The notes under the pieces: generated by a model
Seen by the model: only the letters and a program-made list of their open reading frames with translations
What the model was told of the DNA's origin: nothing
The model's database searches: none
Made by a program: the position numbers and the translations under genes
In this document: positions 1 through 8,343 of the stretch, one piece after another
How positions within the stretch are numbered: position 1 is the first letter of the stretch
How the letters are laid out: each line of letters opens with the position of its first letter
Assembly (NCBI RefSeq): GCF_000716545.1
Contig: NZ_JNWZ01000066.1
Location: forward strand, 1 to 64,000
Length of the DNA: 64,000 nt
Direction: 5' to 3'
Source: Kitasatospora phosalacinea
GTDB taxonomy: Bacteria; Actinomycetota; Actinomycetes; Streptomycetales; Streptomycetaceae

Positions 1-75
1 GGCCCGCGCAGCCAGGAGACGCTGCACTGCCCGCTGGTCCCCAGGGACTCGGTCGCCCCACCGCCCCGGCTCTGA
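1..75 (+). CDS. Possible C-terminal end of a truncated gene
   Basis: Reading frame 1 is open from the window edge to a TGA ending at base 75. It would encode the last 24 residues of a protein that starts outside the window. The peptide is Pro-rich and shows no recognisable motif, so this may be a chance frame. No function can be given. Confidence 0.2.
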   Translation, partial: GPRSQETLHCPLVPRDSVAPPPRL

Positions 76-141
76 CCCCGGGACGGTGAAGCACCCACTA
101 TCGACTCGAAACGGTAAGGTTCGGCGCTCGTTGATCCGGGC

Positions 142-500
142 GTGACGGATCTGGTGGGGGACACTCGGCGGCTGCCACCGAAGGCTCGAAAAACTCTGCG
201 AATGCGGGCGGTGGCGGCGCTTCGGGCGGGCCGCGAGCGGCACGAGGTGGCCGAACTCCCGGGCGTGACCGTGGAGTCGGTCGACAGCTGGTGGGCTGCC
301 CGGCAGGTCGGCGGGCGGGACGCTCTGGTCTCCAGGACCCGTGGCCGACGGGTGGGCGAGCACCGGGTGCTCGATCCGGACCGGCAGCAGTGCGTCCGGC
401 AGGCGTGGACGACGCGTGGTCCCTGGCAAGTCCCCAAATCTCCCGCTCCGATCTCATCGCAGTGATTGATCTGGGCCCCTCTCTACGGCTCTCTCAACTT
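142..500 (+). pseudogene. IS630-type transposase remnant (N-terminal HTH domain only)
   Basis: The GTG at 142 opens a frame whose first 85 residues look like the N-terminal winged helix-turn-helix of IS630-family transposases: a 'P-KA--LR-RAVAAL-AGR' start, a 'SVDSWWA' recognition helix, then 'GR-ALVSR-RGRRVGEH'. The frame closes at 465, and the expected catalytic DDE domain is absent. Bases up to about 500 may be out-of-frame residue of the same gene. It is a dead fragment next to another decayed gene, which marks 0-1.1 kb as degraded mobile DNA. Family recognition rests on pattern memory, not on a search. Confidence 0.6.
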
Positions 501-540
501 GCCGAGCAGGTGCTCCCACGACGGGACAGCCCCCGGCTGC

Positions 541-1074
541 ACGGGGTTGTCCCGCTCCCTCGCCGAGCAGGGCACGGCGAAGGCCAAGGAGGCGGTCCGG
601 ATCGAGGCCGGCCTCGCCAAGTGCAGAGCCGCGCGCGAACGCGATGCCCAGCGGCGGCAGCGCGAGCAGGAACGTGCGGAGCGGGAACGGGAGCAGGCCG
701 AACACGAGGCACTGGAGCAGCAGTTGGAGGAGGGGGCCGAGCGGCGCAGCCATGAGGTCGCGGCCGTGCTCGCGAGTCGGAGGCGGTGCTGCGCGACCGG
801 CCTGACCTGCCGCAGATGGACCCGTTCGCATTCGAGCGCCTGGTGCGCGAGCTGTTCACCGCCATGGGCTACGAGACCTGGCGCACCCGGAACTCCCGCG
901 ACGACGGCCTCGACGCCGTCGCCGTGTTGGGAGACCGCCCACCGCAACGGCCAGCGCCTGGATCTGATCGACGGCCGCAACCTGAAGGCCCTGCTCCTCG
1001 AACACCTCGGCATCGACGCCCTGACCGGGCTCCCAAAGATCCCGCCCGGCCGGCAGCCGAGTGACGTTGACTGA
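541..1074 (+). pseudogene. Degenerate Mrr-like (type IV) restriction endonuclease
   Basis: Three pieces of one protein lie in order in different frames. First is a charged coiled coil (about 570-770, rich in RQREQERAEREREQ). Next, in another frame from about 786, is the start of an Mrr-type domain ('FERLVRELFTAMGYETW' then 'DDGLDAVAV'). Last, back in the first frame, is the usual C-terminus ('LIDG-NLKALL-EHLG-D---GLPK-PPG') ending at 1074. The segment that should carry the PD-(D/E)xK catalytic core ('IQAKRY' region) is deleted between about 925 and 945. The gene has at least one frameshift plus an internal deletion and should be inactive. Intact homologues cleave modified foreign DNA. Confidence 0.7.
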
Positions 1075-1299
1075 GCGGATCGGGCGGGTTGCACGCACGG
1101 CCCGTTTCCTCCGGGACGGCGTCCGCAATCGCGCCCCGGCCGATTTCACGATCCGTGTCGGCACAACCGTCTGCCGGTGGTACTTCAAGGGAGGTCATCC
1201 GTACGGCATGCGACCGGGTATCCGTCCCGATGGATCTGGCGAAGCGGAGGCGGTCGTCGGCCCAGGCCCGTCGGCGGTGCCGCGGCTCGAGTCCGGTGC

Positions 1300-1857
1300 T
1301 CAGAGTGCTGCGGGTGCCTCGTGCGTACCGCCGTGCCCACCCGTCGCGGCCCCCACGACGATCATGTCGGCGGCGCGAGGGCCCCGATGGGGTCGGCCGG
1401 TCAGGGCGCGGCGGGCAGTGCCATCACTGGCAGCACCGGAACAGCCGGCTGCGGACAGGGATGGGGCCGCTGCTCGACGGCCGAGCCGGGAGGGGAGTTC
1501 GACGACGTGGCACCCGGCGGCATTCAGACGATCACGGATGGCAGCCGCCTGGGCGTCGTCAAGGGAGAAGACCCACTGGCCCGGCACGAACACGACCTGG
1601 AGCATCCCGCGCTCTGTGGCGGTGAGCAGGTTCTGCAGGGCGGGTTTGTCGGCCGCCCGGGAGGGCACTCCCGAGTCGATGAGCAGGTACGGCGCCGAGA
1701 AGCCGTGCCGCAGTGCGAGGCGGCGCAGCGCGTCGGCGAAGTTCCTCGTCTCCCACGGATCGGCCGGGTAGGAGCGCAGGTAGCAGGCGGCCTGCGGGTT
1801 CGGGGCGTGCACCGTGGCGGCGGGTGCCCCGTGCAGGGGTGAGGTTTCGGTCTCCAT
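1300..1857 (-). CDS. Resolvase-like (serine recombinase N-terminal domain) protein
   Basis: The gene encodes 185 aa from an ATG at 1857, with a GAAAGG ribosome site upstream. Residues 15-115 resemble the small single-domain proteins of Streptomyces that match the resolvase N-terminal fold ('CYLRSYPADPW', 'LIDSGVPSR', 'VVFVPGQWVFSLDDA', 'AAGCHVVELPS'). There is no zinc-ribbon or HTH DNA-binding domain, so true recombinase activity is doubtful. The last 65 residues are Ala/Gly/Arg-rich, unlike the family, and may result from loss of the native stop. The neighbours are decayed mobile DNA on one side and a permease operon on the other. Function unknown. Confidence 0.55.
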   Translation of the reverse strand: METETSPLHGAPAATVHAPNPQAACYLRSYPADPWETRNFADALRRLALRHGFSAPYLLIDSGVPSRAADKPALQNLLTATERGMLQVVFVPGQWVFSLDDAQAAAIRDRLNAAGCHVVELPSRLGRRAAAPSLSAAGCSGAASDGTARRALTGRPHRGPRAADMIVVGAATGGHGGTHEAPAAL

Positions 1858-2184
1858 GGTGGGGTTGCCTTTCGAAGGAGCCGAGAGGGTTCGAGCGGGC
1901 GGCAAGGGCACTGCTCGGCGCCGGTCGAGGGCCGCCGTCGGCGACAGCGGCCATGCGGTCAGTGGGAGGGTGAAGCAGCGGGCCCTGCCGTACGGCGGTC
2001 GTCGGTCTGTTGCGCGTTCCAGGGACTGGGGAACCGGTTCGGTCCCGGTCTCTTGGCGAAGGGCCGACGGCGGTGGCGAGGCCGTTGCCTCTCACCCAGT
2101 CCCCGGATGCCTCCGGTCCGGCTGCGGCGTCGGGCGGGAACCGGGTGATGAGCGACGAACGGCCCTGGCGGTCGCCCGGTCGGA
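1858..2184. other. Gene-free gap between resolvase-like gene and APC permease
   Basis: This is the upstream region of the leftward resolvase-like gene and the downstream region of the leftward permease. I see no convincing coding frame, RNA or strong hairpin. A weak promoter for the resolvase-like gene is expected here but none stands out. Confidence 0.4.
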
Positions 2185-3585
2185 TCAGCCCCGTCGTCCC
2201 GCTTGAGGAGAGGCGCTGCACGGCGGCTCTTCCGTGGCCGCGGTGTCGTCGTCGAAGGTCATCTCCGGTGCGGGCCGTCGGAAGCCCTTGGTCAGGACGG
2301 CCAGGTAGACGATGCCGATCGCCAGCCAGACGCCGCCGATCTGGAGTGCGACGTGACCGAGCTTCGTGAGCAGGTAGAGGGAGACGACGGCGCCGACGGC
2401 CGGCATCACCAGGTACGAGAAGAGGTTGGGGGTGCGGCCGTGTCGGCGCTCTCGGACCAGGTGGGCGATCACGCAGACGTTCACCAGGGCGAAGCCGAGG
2501 AAGGCGCCGAAGTTGATGAACGAGGTGGCTGTGGTCAGGTCGAGGTTGATGGCGATGACACCTGCGGCCGCGGTCAGCAGCAGGTTCAGGACGGGCGTGC
2601 CGGTCTTCCCCGACAGTCTGCCGAAGACGGCCCTGGGCAGCGCGCCGTCGCGTCCCATGACGTACATGAGACGGGCGGCGGAGGCTTGCAGGGCGATGCA
2701 GGAGGCGATGGATCCGGCGATGGTGACGAAGTTGATGGTCTCGGCGTACCGCTGGCCGCCGACCTGGACCTTCAGGTGGTAGGCGGCCGCGTCGACGTCG
2801 GCGAACTCGGCGCCGGGGTGGACCAGTTGCATCACGAAGGACAGCACGATGAAGATCGCTCCGGCGGCGATGACGCAGCCGATGATGCCGCGGCCGATCG
2901 TCCTCGCACCGCCCCTGGCCTCCTCGCCCAGGGTGGAGACGGCGTCGAAGCCGAGGAAGGAGTACGCGGCGATGGCGGCGGCGGCGGTGACCGCACCGAT
3001 CGAGGTGCCGGAGTTCCACAGGGCGTCCGTGGCGGGGGCGGACGAGCCGTGCTTGCCGAGGAAGACGACGCACAGGGTGGCGAAGAGGACCAGCGACCCG
3101 AGGGCGATGAACATCAGGACCTTGTTGACGCGGTCCGCGAGCTTCATGCCGAAGACGTTGACGGCGGTGGTGACGCCCACCGAGACGATCAGCCAGGCCC
3201 ATTTGGGCACTACGGGGAACTGGGCGTGGAAGTAGATCGCCGTGATCAGCCAGCCGACCATCGGGATGAAGAAGTAGTCGAGCAGCATCGCCCAGCCGGA
3301 CAGGAAGCCGATGCGGCTGTCGAGCATCCTGCGGGCGTACGTGTAGACCGACCCCGCGCCGGGCACAGCGCGTGCCATCTTCGCGTAGCTCAGTCCGGTG
3401 AGCAGCATCGCGAGGGTGGCGACGGCGAACGCGGTCGGGGCCGCGCCCCCGCTGGTGGCGGCGACCACGCCGAAGATCGTGACGACGATGCCCGGGGAGA
3501 TGTAGGCCAGGCCGAAGAGGACGACGGAGAGCAGGCTCAGGTCGCCCTTCAGTCTCGTGGTGTTCGCAGTCGTCGCGCTGTTCAT
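2185..3585 (-). CDS. APC-superfamily amino acid permease
   Basis: The gene encodes a 466-aa integral membrane protein with about 12 hydrophobic segments. The N-terminal motif 'LSLLSVVLFGLAYISPG' and 'ARAVPGAGSVYTYARR' (TM3 region), with 'SFLGFDAVSTLGEEA' near residue 230, are typical of the amino acid-polyamine-organocation superfamily. The start is the ATG at 3585, preceded by AGGAG. It overlaps the nitrilase stop by four bases (ATGA), so the two are translationally coupled. It probably imports the amide or amino acid-like substrate, or exports a product, of the nitrilase encoded upstream. Substrate is not predictable from sequence. Expression should follow the LysR-controlled promoter at 4548-4576. 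Confidence 0.85.
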   Translation of the reverse strand: MNSATTANTTRLKGDLSLLSVVLFGLAYISPGIVVTIFGVVAATSGGAAPTAFAVATLAMLLTGLSYAKMARAVPGAGSVYTYARRMLDSRIGFLSGWAMLLDYFFIPMVGWLITAIYFHAQFPVVPKWAWLIVSVGVTTAVNVFGMKLADRVNKVLMFIALGSLVLFATLCVVFLGKHGSSAPATDALWNSGTSIGAVTAAAAIAAYSFLGFDAVSTLGEEARGGARTIGRGIIGCVIAAGAIFIVLSFVMQLVHPGAEFADVDAAAYHLKVQVGGQRYAETINFVTIAGSIASCIALQASAARLMYVMGRDGALPRAVFGRLSGKTGTPVLNLLLTAAAGVIAINLDLTTATSFINFGAFLGFALVNVCVIAHLVRERRHGRTPNLFSYLVMPAVGAVVSLYLLTKLGHVALQIGGVWLAIGIVYLAVLTKGFRRPAPEMTFDDDTAATEEPPCSASPQAGRRG

Positions 3586-4460
3586 CGCGGGGGCTCCTGG
3601 GTGGGGCTGGCGGGGCGCCAGGTGGCGGGGTCGATGCGGCCGCCGTAGAGCGGGAGTTCGAGGACCGGGTCGCCGGGGCGGAACTGGTCCCAGATGCGGT
3701 TGAGACCGGCGGTGCCGTAGCGGCGGACGTTGCCGACCTCGTCGAGGTCGATCACGTCGGTGAGGGTGGAGTCGCCGGCGTCGACGGTTTCGGCGCGCAC
3801 CGTGCCCTGGGGGTCGATGACGAGGCTGCGGCCGGTCCCGGAGGGGGCGGCGGAGTTGACGCTGGCGACGAAGACCTGGTTCGCGATGGCGTTGGCGCGG
3901 TTGAGGACGACTTCCTGGGCGCGGTCGCTCGTCGGCGTGCGGACCACGTTGACGATCAGCTCCGCACCCATCCAGGCCAGGTGGCGGGAGATCTCCGGGA
4001 ACCAGGTGTCGTAGCAGATGGACAGTCCGATGCGGCCGATGCCGGCGAGGTCGACGACCTCGAACCCGGTGCCGGGCGTGGTCGTCTCGTACGGGCGCCA
4101 CGGGCAGATCTTGCGGTAAGCGGCGACGCGCTCGCCCTGCGGCGAGTAGACCGGTGTCGTGTTGTGGACGCGGTCGTCGGCGCCCCGTTCGTAGACGCTG
4201 CCGGGTACCAGCCAGATGCCCAGATCACCCGCGAGTTCGGCGAAGACCGCGTCGCGTTTGCCGTCGAGCGGCTCGGCTCCCTCCTCGGGGGCGGCCGGGA
4301 CGCCGGGGGCGCTCTCACCGAGGTGCAGTTCGGGGTAGACGACGAGGGCGCCGGGTGCGTGCAGTTGCACGCGCCGCTCCACGTCGGCGGCGAAGCCCGC
4401 GAGGTCGTCGACCGGGCGGCCGGGCGCCTGGGCGAGGATCAGGGGCAGGGGGCGGGCCAT
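3582..4460 (-). CDS. Carbon-nitrogen hydrolase (nitrilase superfamily), first paralogue
   Basis: The 292-aa cytoplasmic enzyme carries the full nitrilase-superfamily triad: Glu44 ('YPELHL'), Lys117 ('YRKICPW') and Cys149 ('SICYDTWFPE'). The length is normal. Such enzymes hydrolyse amides, N-carbamyl compounds or, less often, nitriles through a Cys thioester. The 'HNTTPVYSPQGE' and 'NRANAIANQVFV' blocks suggest an amidase rather than a true nitrilase, but the substrate is unknown. The ATG at 4460 fits the family N-terminus 'PLPLILAQ'; no strong ribosome site is seen, and GTG 4469 is an alternative. It is first in an operon with the APC permease and is divergent from the LysR gene. It is clearly related to the enzyme at 7438-8343. 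Confidence 0.88.
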   Translation of the reverse strand: MARPLPLILAQAPGRPVDDLAGFAADVERRVQLHAPGALVVYPELHLGESAPGVPAAPEEGAEPLDGKRDAVFAELAGDLGIWLVPGSVYERGADDRVHNTTPVYSPQGERVAAYRKICPWRPYETTTPGTGFEVVDLAGIGRIGLSICYDTWFPEISRHLAWMGAELIVNVVRTPTSDRAQEVVLNRANAIANQVFVASVNSAAPSGTGRSLVIDPQGTVRAETVDAGDSTLTDVIDLDEVGNVRRYGTAGLNRIWDQFRPGDPVLELPLYGGRIDPATWRPASPTQEPPR

Positions 4461-4547
4461 GGGGGACACCAGCCAATCGAAGGACTGTTCTGCGAAGAGA
4501 AGTCGGCGGGGATTCGGGTGCCGGTAACCAAAAGTTCCGGTGAGACA

Positions 4548-4576
4548 AGAATGCGACCAGCGGCCCATAGCCTCAA
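4548..4576 (-). promoter_or_regulatory. Predicted promoter of nitrilase-APC operon
   Basis: On the minus strand, TTGAGG (4576-4571) and CATTCT (4553-4548) are separated by 17 bp, giving a predicted start site near 4541. The palindrome at 4599-4613 is then centred at about -65, the usual recognition position of LysR-type activators. Inferred by eye. Confidence 0.5.
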
Positions 4577-4598
4577 ATACTTGGTGGGGCTTACTATC

Positions 4599-4613
4599 AT
4601 GCCTCCGAGGCAT
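4599..4613. promoter_or_regulatory. LysR-type operator (T-N11-A palindrome), site 1
   Basis: ATGCCTCCGAGGCAT is a perfect 6-3-6 palindrome containing T-N11-A, the LysR-type box. It lies in the divergent region between the nitrilase and lysR starts. A weaker relative, around 4566-4584, overlaps the -35. The same palindrome recurs at 13943 and 14125. Confidence 0.7.
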
Positions 4614-4653
4614 GGAGGTGCCTGCCTCCCCCGTCGTCCGAGGGACCACCGCC

Positions 4654-5550
4654 GTGGAAATCCGAGTACTGCGCTACTTCCTGACCATCGTGGAGACCGG
4701 CTCCGTCACCAAGGCAGCTGAAGTGGTCCACGTCGCCCAGCCCTCGCTGTCGCGCCAACTGCGCAGCCTGGAAGGGTCCTTGGGGATGACGCTGTTCGAC
4801 CGCGGCGGCAAGCAGATGGTCCTGACCGCAGCCGGCCGGCGCTTCCTCCCCCTGGCCCGCGACCTGGTCGCCCGCGCGGACACCGCCGAGGCCGCGGTCG
4901 GTGCGCTGGCCGCCGGCCGTGCCATGCGGATCACCGTGGCGGCACCGCCCACCACCATCACCGACGTGATCGCACCGTTCCTCGCCACCTGGGGGCCGGA
5001 GGATCCGCTGGTCACCGTGCAGGCGGAGAGTCCGGCACACGCGTACCAGGCGCTGGCGAGGGGCGCCGACGTCGCCATCTCCTCCGCACCTCCGCGGCGC
5101 CGTTTCGCCGGGCTCCCGGTGGCCCGCCTGCCGCTGTGGGCCTACGTCCGTGCCGACCACGCCTGGGCGGGCCGGGACCGCGTCACCATCGGGGAACTGG
5201 CCGCGGAGCCCCTCATCGTCCTCACCCTGGCGCACGGCACCCGCCGCATCCTGGACCACGCCGTGCAGGATGCGGACGCCTCGTACGACATCGTGCTCGA
5301 ATGCGACACCCCGCACGTCGCACAGGCCATGGCGGCTTCGGGCCACGGTGTCGCGGTGGTCTCCGACGATCCCCGCTTCGACCTGCACCCGTTGCTGATC
5401 CTCGACAGCACGGGCGAGCCGCTGCAGATCCACCTGCACGCGGCGTGGGACCCCGGCCACTACGCGCTGCGCAGCATCGAGGCGTTCGCGGCCGGGTTGG
5501 CGCGTTTCTGCGTCGAGCGGTACGGTCCCCAGGTCTCCGCCCGGCTCTGA
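4654..5550 (+). CDS. LysR-family transcriptional regulator
   Basis: The 298-aa protein has an N-terminal winged HTH (residues 1-60: 'LRYFLTIVETGSVTKAAEVVHVAQPSLSRQLRSLE') and a C-terminal periplasmic-binding-like effector domain (about 90-290). The GTG at 4654 is chosen because LysR proteins begin just before 'IRVLRYF' and an AGGGA lies nine bases upstream; an upstream ATG (4612) falls inside the operator. It is divergent from the nitrilase-APC operon with the palindromic box between them, the standard LysR arrangement. The same box precedes the SBP-Dpp-nitrilase operon at 13.9 kb, so the protein probably activates both units in response to a substrate or product. Autoregulation is likely. 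Confidence 0.9.
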   Translation: MEIRVLRYFLTIVETGSVTKAAEVVHVAQPSLSRQLRSLEGSLGMTLFDRGGKQMVLTAAGRRFLPLARDLVARADTAEAAVGALAAGRAMRITVAAPPTTITDVIAPFLATWGPEDPLVTVQAESPAHAYQALARGADVAISSAPPRRRFAGLPVARLPLWAYVRADHAWAGRDRVTIGELAAEPLIVLTLAHGTRRILDHAVQDADASYDIVLECDTPHVAQAMAASGHGVAVVSDDPRFDLHPLLILDSTGEPLQIHLHAAWDPGHYALRSIEAFAAGLARFCVERYGPQVSARL

Positions 5551-5733
5551 ACTGCGGCGACACCAGTGCCGGAGGCGTGCCTATCGGGCAGCGGACCGGC
5601 GGGCACCGGACGGTGGCCCGAGCGCGCCGCACCAGGTGGGGGCCCACGTTCGCCGTCGGGTCACGCGCGTCGCACCGTACCGGCCGGTGATCGCCGGATT
5701 CGGAAGCCATCGATAACGATCCAGGTGCGCACC

Positions 5734-5761
5734 TTGCGTCACGGCTCGTCTCCTCTAGCCT
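5734..5761 (+). promoter_or_regulatory. Possible leaderless promoter of the gene at 5768
   Basis: TTGCGT (5734-5739), a 16-bp spacer and TAGCCT (5756-5761) end six bases before the ATG at 5768, and no ribosome binding site is visible. The transcript would start at or next to the ATG, as many actinomycete mRNAs do. Confidence 0.35.
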
Positions 5762-5767
5762 CCGTGC

Positions 5768-6724
5768 ATGGCATTCCTCTCAAGCCGCCGCAGACGGGCA
5801 CGTCTCGTTCTTGAGCTCGACGACGCTGCCCTCGGCCGGCTGCTGAAGTCCTTCCAGGCGACGGCGGGTGCGGGCGCGATCGCGACGACAGACCTGGTCA
5901 TGGCCCAGACATCCCGTCTTCTGGACCGGAGCGGGGCCGACTGGGACCGCCGCACCCACCGGCTCTCCGTGCTGGCGCGCTGCCTGTCCGAATCGCACGG
6001 GCCCCGTGGCTGGGCCACTCGTGAGCCGCGCAACGCGAGCGCGCTCGTCCTCTCCGCATGGGCGCAGGTCGAACGCGGACGCTCCCGGGGGCAGCTGGAG
6101 GACGCGGCCGGCACTGCCGACACCTGTCTGCGGGCCGCCGAACTCGCGCCCGCGGACCCCGCTCCCTGGGTGGTCCTGCTGGGACTGTCCCGGCTGGAGC
6201 GCCGCGGTCAGCGGGAGGTGTTCGGCGTCTGGAACGAGGTCCTGGCCCGCGACCCCTGGAACCGTGAGGCGCACCTGAGCATGCTGCGCTACCTGGGGCC
6301 GGAGGAGGTGGGATCGCGCGTCCAGGTACTGGAGTTCGTCGACGCGGTCCGCGCCCGCACTCCCGCGAACGCGCCCTGCGCGGCCACCGAGCTCACCGCC
6401 CACGTTCTGCAGTACCAGTCCGTCCTCGCCCGGGGCGGAGTCGAGGCGCTGATGGCGCGCCACCGCTGGTCCCAGGCATCGGCCGCCCAGGCCCTCGACC
6501 GTGCGGCGCACACGTGGGCCCGGCCGGGGTTCCTCCCCCACGCCGCGGCCCTCGCCGACCTGAACCTACTGGCCTACGCCCTGGTGGCCGCAGAGCGGCG
6601 CGACGAGGCCCGTCCGGTCTTCGAGGCGATCAACGGTACGGTCGCGGCCTGGCCCTGGAGTGCCGGAGGCGACGCCGTGTCCGAGTTCGAGAAGGCGCGG
6701 GTCAGGAGCGGGATCGGCGTGTGA
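5768..6724 (+). CDS. Hypothetical TPR-like alpha-helical protein
   Basis: The 318-aa protein is cytoplasmic (no signal peptide or membrane segment) and almost wholly helical. Ala/Leu/Arg-rich helix pairs are compatible with TPR or other alpha-solenoid repeats, most clearly around residues 95-170 ('AAELAPADPAPWVVLLGLSRLERR', 'NEVLARDPWNREAHLSMLRYL'). Solenoids of this kind usually bind other proteins. It stands alone between the lysR gene and the decayed region at 6.8 kb, and no neighbour suggests a pathway. Codon use is typical of the genome. No enzyme motif was found; the role is unknown. Confidence 0.75.
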   Translation: MAFLSSRRRRARLVLELDDAALGRLLKSFQATAGAGAIATTDLVMAQTSRLLDRSGADWDRRTHRLSVLARCLSESHGPRGWATREPRNASALVLSAWAQVERGRSRGQLEDAAGTADTCLRAAELAPADPAPWVVLLGLSRLERRGQREVFGVWNEVLARDPWNREAHLSMLRYLGPEEVGSRVQVLEFVDAVRARTPANAPCAATELTAHVLQYQSVLARGGVEALMARHRWSQASAAQALDRAAHTWARPGFLPHAAALADLNLLAYALVAAERRDEARPVFEAINGTVAAWPWSAGGDAVSEFEKARVRSGIGV

Positions 6725-6769
6725 GTTCCGGGGCCCCACCCCTCGGCCAGGCGGGCGGACGGCTCGCGA

Positions 6770-6904
6770 CATCGTGGTCCGGTGGAGTCGGCGAGTCTCC
6801 GTCGTCACCCGGTGGGCGACCACGGGGGCGGTGGTCGCGTTGGACAGGAAGCCCAACTCGCCGCTGTGGAAGCAATTCCGGCCACGATCGACCAGTACGA
6901 ACGG
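6770..6904 (-). pseudogene. Fragment of a secreted serine hydrolase-type gene
   Basis: Read on the minus strand, about 45 residues ('VDRGRNCFHSGELGFLSNAT' followed by 'VTTET') match the segment 'VDRNQNCAHNGELSFLYNAT...VTAET' of the large secreted protein at 14568-17042, roughly 55-60% identical by eye. No start, signal peptide or catalytic region accompanies it. It is a relic of a second copy on the other side of the ABC-nitrilase operon. Confidence 0.65.
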
Positions 6905-7335
6905 CTGGGCGGCGGGCGCTTGCCGCACCCCGGGTCGGCCCTCGGCACCGTCGGCGCTGCGGGTTCGCCGCGGAGGTCAGCCGGCGGTACGGGAGCAGGG
7001 CGGGGTCCGGGGCACGACGAACGGGCCCGGCCGGGCGGCCCCCAGGTGGGGCGGCCGGCCCCGGCCGGGGTGCGCGGTGCGCAGCCGTCCTCCGTGCTTC
7101 AGTCCGTGTCGGCGATCCGAAGCGATCAGCGGGTAAGAAGTCGCGCTGCCGGCGGTCGCCGGGCACGCCGAAGGCCCGGCGCAGTGGCCGGGTGCTCCGG
7201 GGGCCTTCAATCGCGGGTGGTCGGTGGTGGTGGCATCGGCCGGGTCCGCGCCCAGGCGCGAGGCGGTGCGGCTGACCGCCTGTGCCTGCCGGCGCTGACG
7301 ACGGGCTTGGGCCGTGATCGGGTGGGGTGCGCGCA
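6905..7335. other. Gene-free stretch left of the second nitrilase
   Basis: No coding frame here has family features. The DNA is G-rich and may be the remains of the gene whose fragment lies at 6770-6904. Nothing else was recognised before the inverted repeat at 7336. Confidence 0.35.
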
Positions 7336-7407
7336 GAAAGTGCCTTCCCGCCGGAACCGACTGCGGTCTTGGACAGACCTCGTCGTTGCGGCTCAGAAGG
7401 CACTTTC
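7336..7407. repeat. Inverted repeat downstream of second nitrilase
   Basis: GAAAGTGCCTTC (7336-7347) is repeated exactly in inverse at 7396-7407, with a 48-bp gap. It lies 31 bp beyond the nitrilase stop. It could be a long-loop terminator or the ends of a tiny decayed insertion; the gap encodes nothing obvious. Confidence 0.5.
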
Positions 7408-7437
7408 GGATGAAGAGCGCAGCGATCGCTGCTGCGG

Positions 7438-8343
7438 TCAGTGGGCTTCGGCGGGCTCGGTCGGGGCGAAGAGGGGCCCGAGGCCCTGCATGACGGCGCC
7501 GGTGTCGTAGCCGAGCAGGGCCGGGGGGAAGGGCGGGGCGGCGTCGCGCAGTTGCTTCCACAGGGCGTTGAGTCCCGCGGTGCCGTGCTCGCGGACGGTC
7601 GTGACCAGGTCGAGGTCGAGGAAGAGCGTGAGGAACTCCTCTCCGGTGCCGCCCTCGGCCATCACGCGGCCCTCGGGGTCGGTGACGACCGATCGGCCGG
7701 TCCCGAACAGCGCTCCGATGTTGGGGTTGACGACGTATACCTGGTTGGTGATCGCATTCGCGCGGGCCAGGACGAGCTCCTGCGCGCGGTCCGAGGTGCG
7801 GGTGTACGTGGGCTGGAGGATGACCTCCGCGCCCATCCAGGCCAGCGTCCTCATGATCTCCGGGACCCAGCCGTCGTAGCAGATGGCCAGACCGAACCGT
7901 CCGATGCCGGGCATGTCGAAGACCACGTGCTCGTCGCCGGGCACCGACCGTTCGTACGGCATCCAGGGGAACAGCTTGCGGTAGCGTGCGACGATCTCGC
8001 CCTGCGGCGAGACGGCCAGCGCGGTGTTGTGCAGGTGGTCGCCGTTGCGCTCGGCGATCGTGCCGGGGACGATCCACTTGCCGGTCTCGGCCGCCAGTGC
8101 GCACAGCCGCTCGGTGAGCGGCCCGGGGATCTCCTCGGCGACGCGCTCGATGTAGCCGGGCGGCGGCGGCGCGTCGAAGCTGCCCATCCCCGTCAGGTAG
8201 TACTCGGGGAAGACCAGCAGGTCCAGGGCCGGCACCGAGGCGGCCAGCGTGCGGACCTCGCGCTCGAACTTGGCGAGGGTGGCCCCGGGGTCGTTGGGCA
8301 CCGGCGCCACCTGCGCGGCGGCGATCCCGACGATGCGACTCAC
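7438..8343 (-). CDS. Carbon-nitrogen hydrolase (nitrilase superfamily), second paralogue
   Basis: The 301-aa cytoplasmic enzyme carries the triad Glu47 ('FPEYYL'), Lys123 ('YRKLFPW') and Cys155 ('AICYDGWVPE'). It shares the whole architecture of the paralogue at 3582-4460, including 'HNTALAVSPQGE', 'RANAITNQV' and a C-terminal 'GTAGLN-LW-Q' block. The GTG start at 8343 has GGGGAG upstream and overlaps the ATPase stop by four bases (GTGA). It is the last gene of a six-gene operon with a peptide-type ABC importer, so the imported compound is probably hydrolysed at an amide bond, releasing ammonia or an amine. Substrate unknown. Confidence 0.88.
   Translation of the reverse strand: MSRIVGIAAAQVAPVPNDPGATLAKFEREVRTLAASVPALDLLVFPEYYLTGMGSFDAPPPPGYIERVAEEIPGPLTERLCALAAETGKWIVPGTIAERNGDHLHNTALAVSPQGEIVARYRKLFPWMPYERSVPGDEHVVFDMPGIGRFGLAICYDGWVPEIMRTLAWMGAEVILQPTYTRTSDRAQELVLARANAITNQVYVVNPNIGALFGTGRSVVTDPEGRVMAEGGTGEEFLTLFLDLDLVTTVREHGTAGLNALWKQLRDAAPPFPPALLGYDTGAVMQGLGPLFAPTEPAEAH

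Noticed and set aside
1061..1300. Possible gene after the Mrr remnant (MTLTERIGR...)
   Set aside because: The frame overlaps the pseudogene stop, lacks a ribosome site and becomes antisense to the resolvase-like gene; nothing recognisable was found.
2203..3648. 481-codon plus-strand frame opposite the APC permease
   Set aside because: It is an antisense shadow; the membrane segments and AGGAG start support the minus-strand gene.
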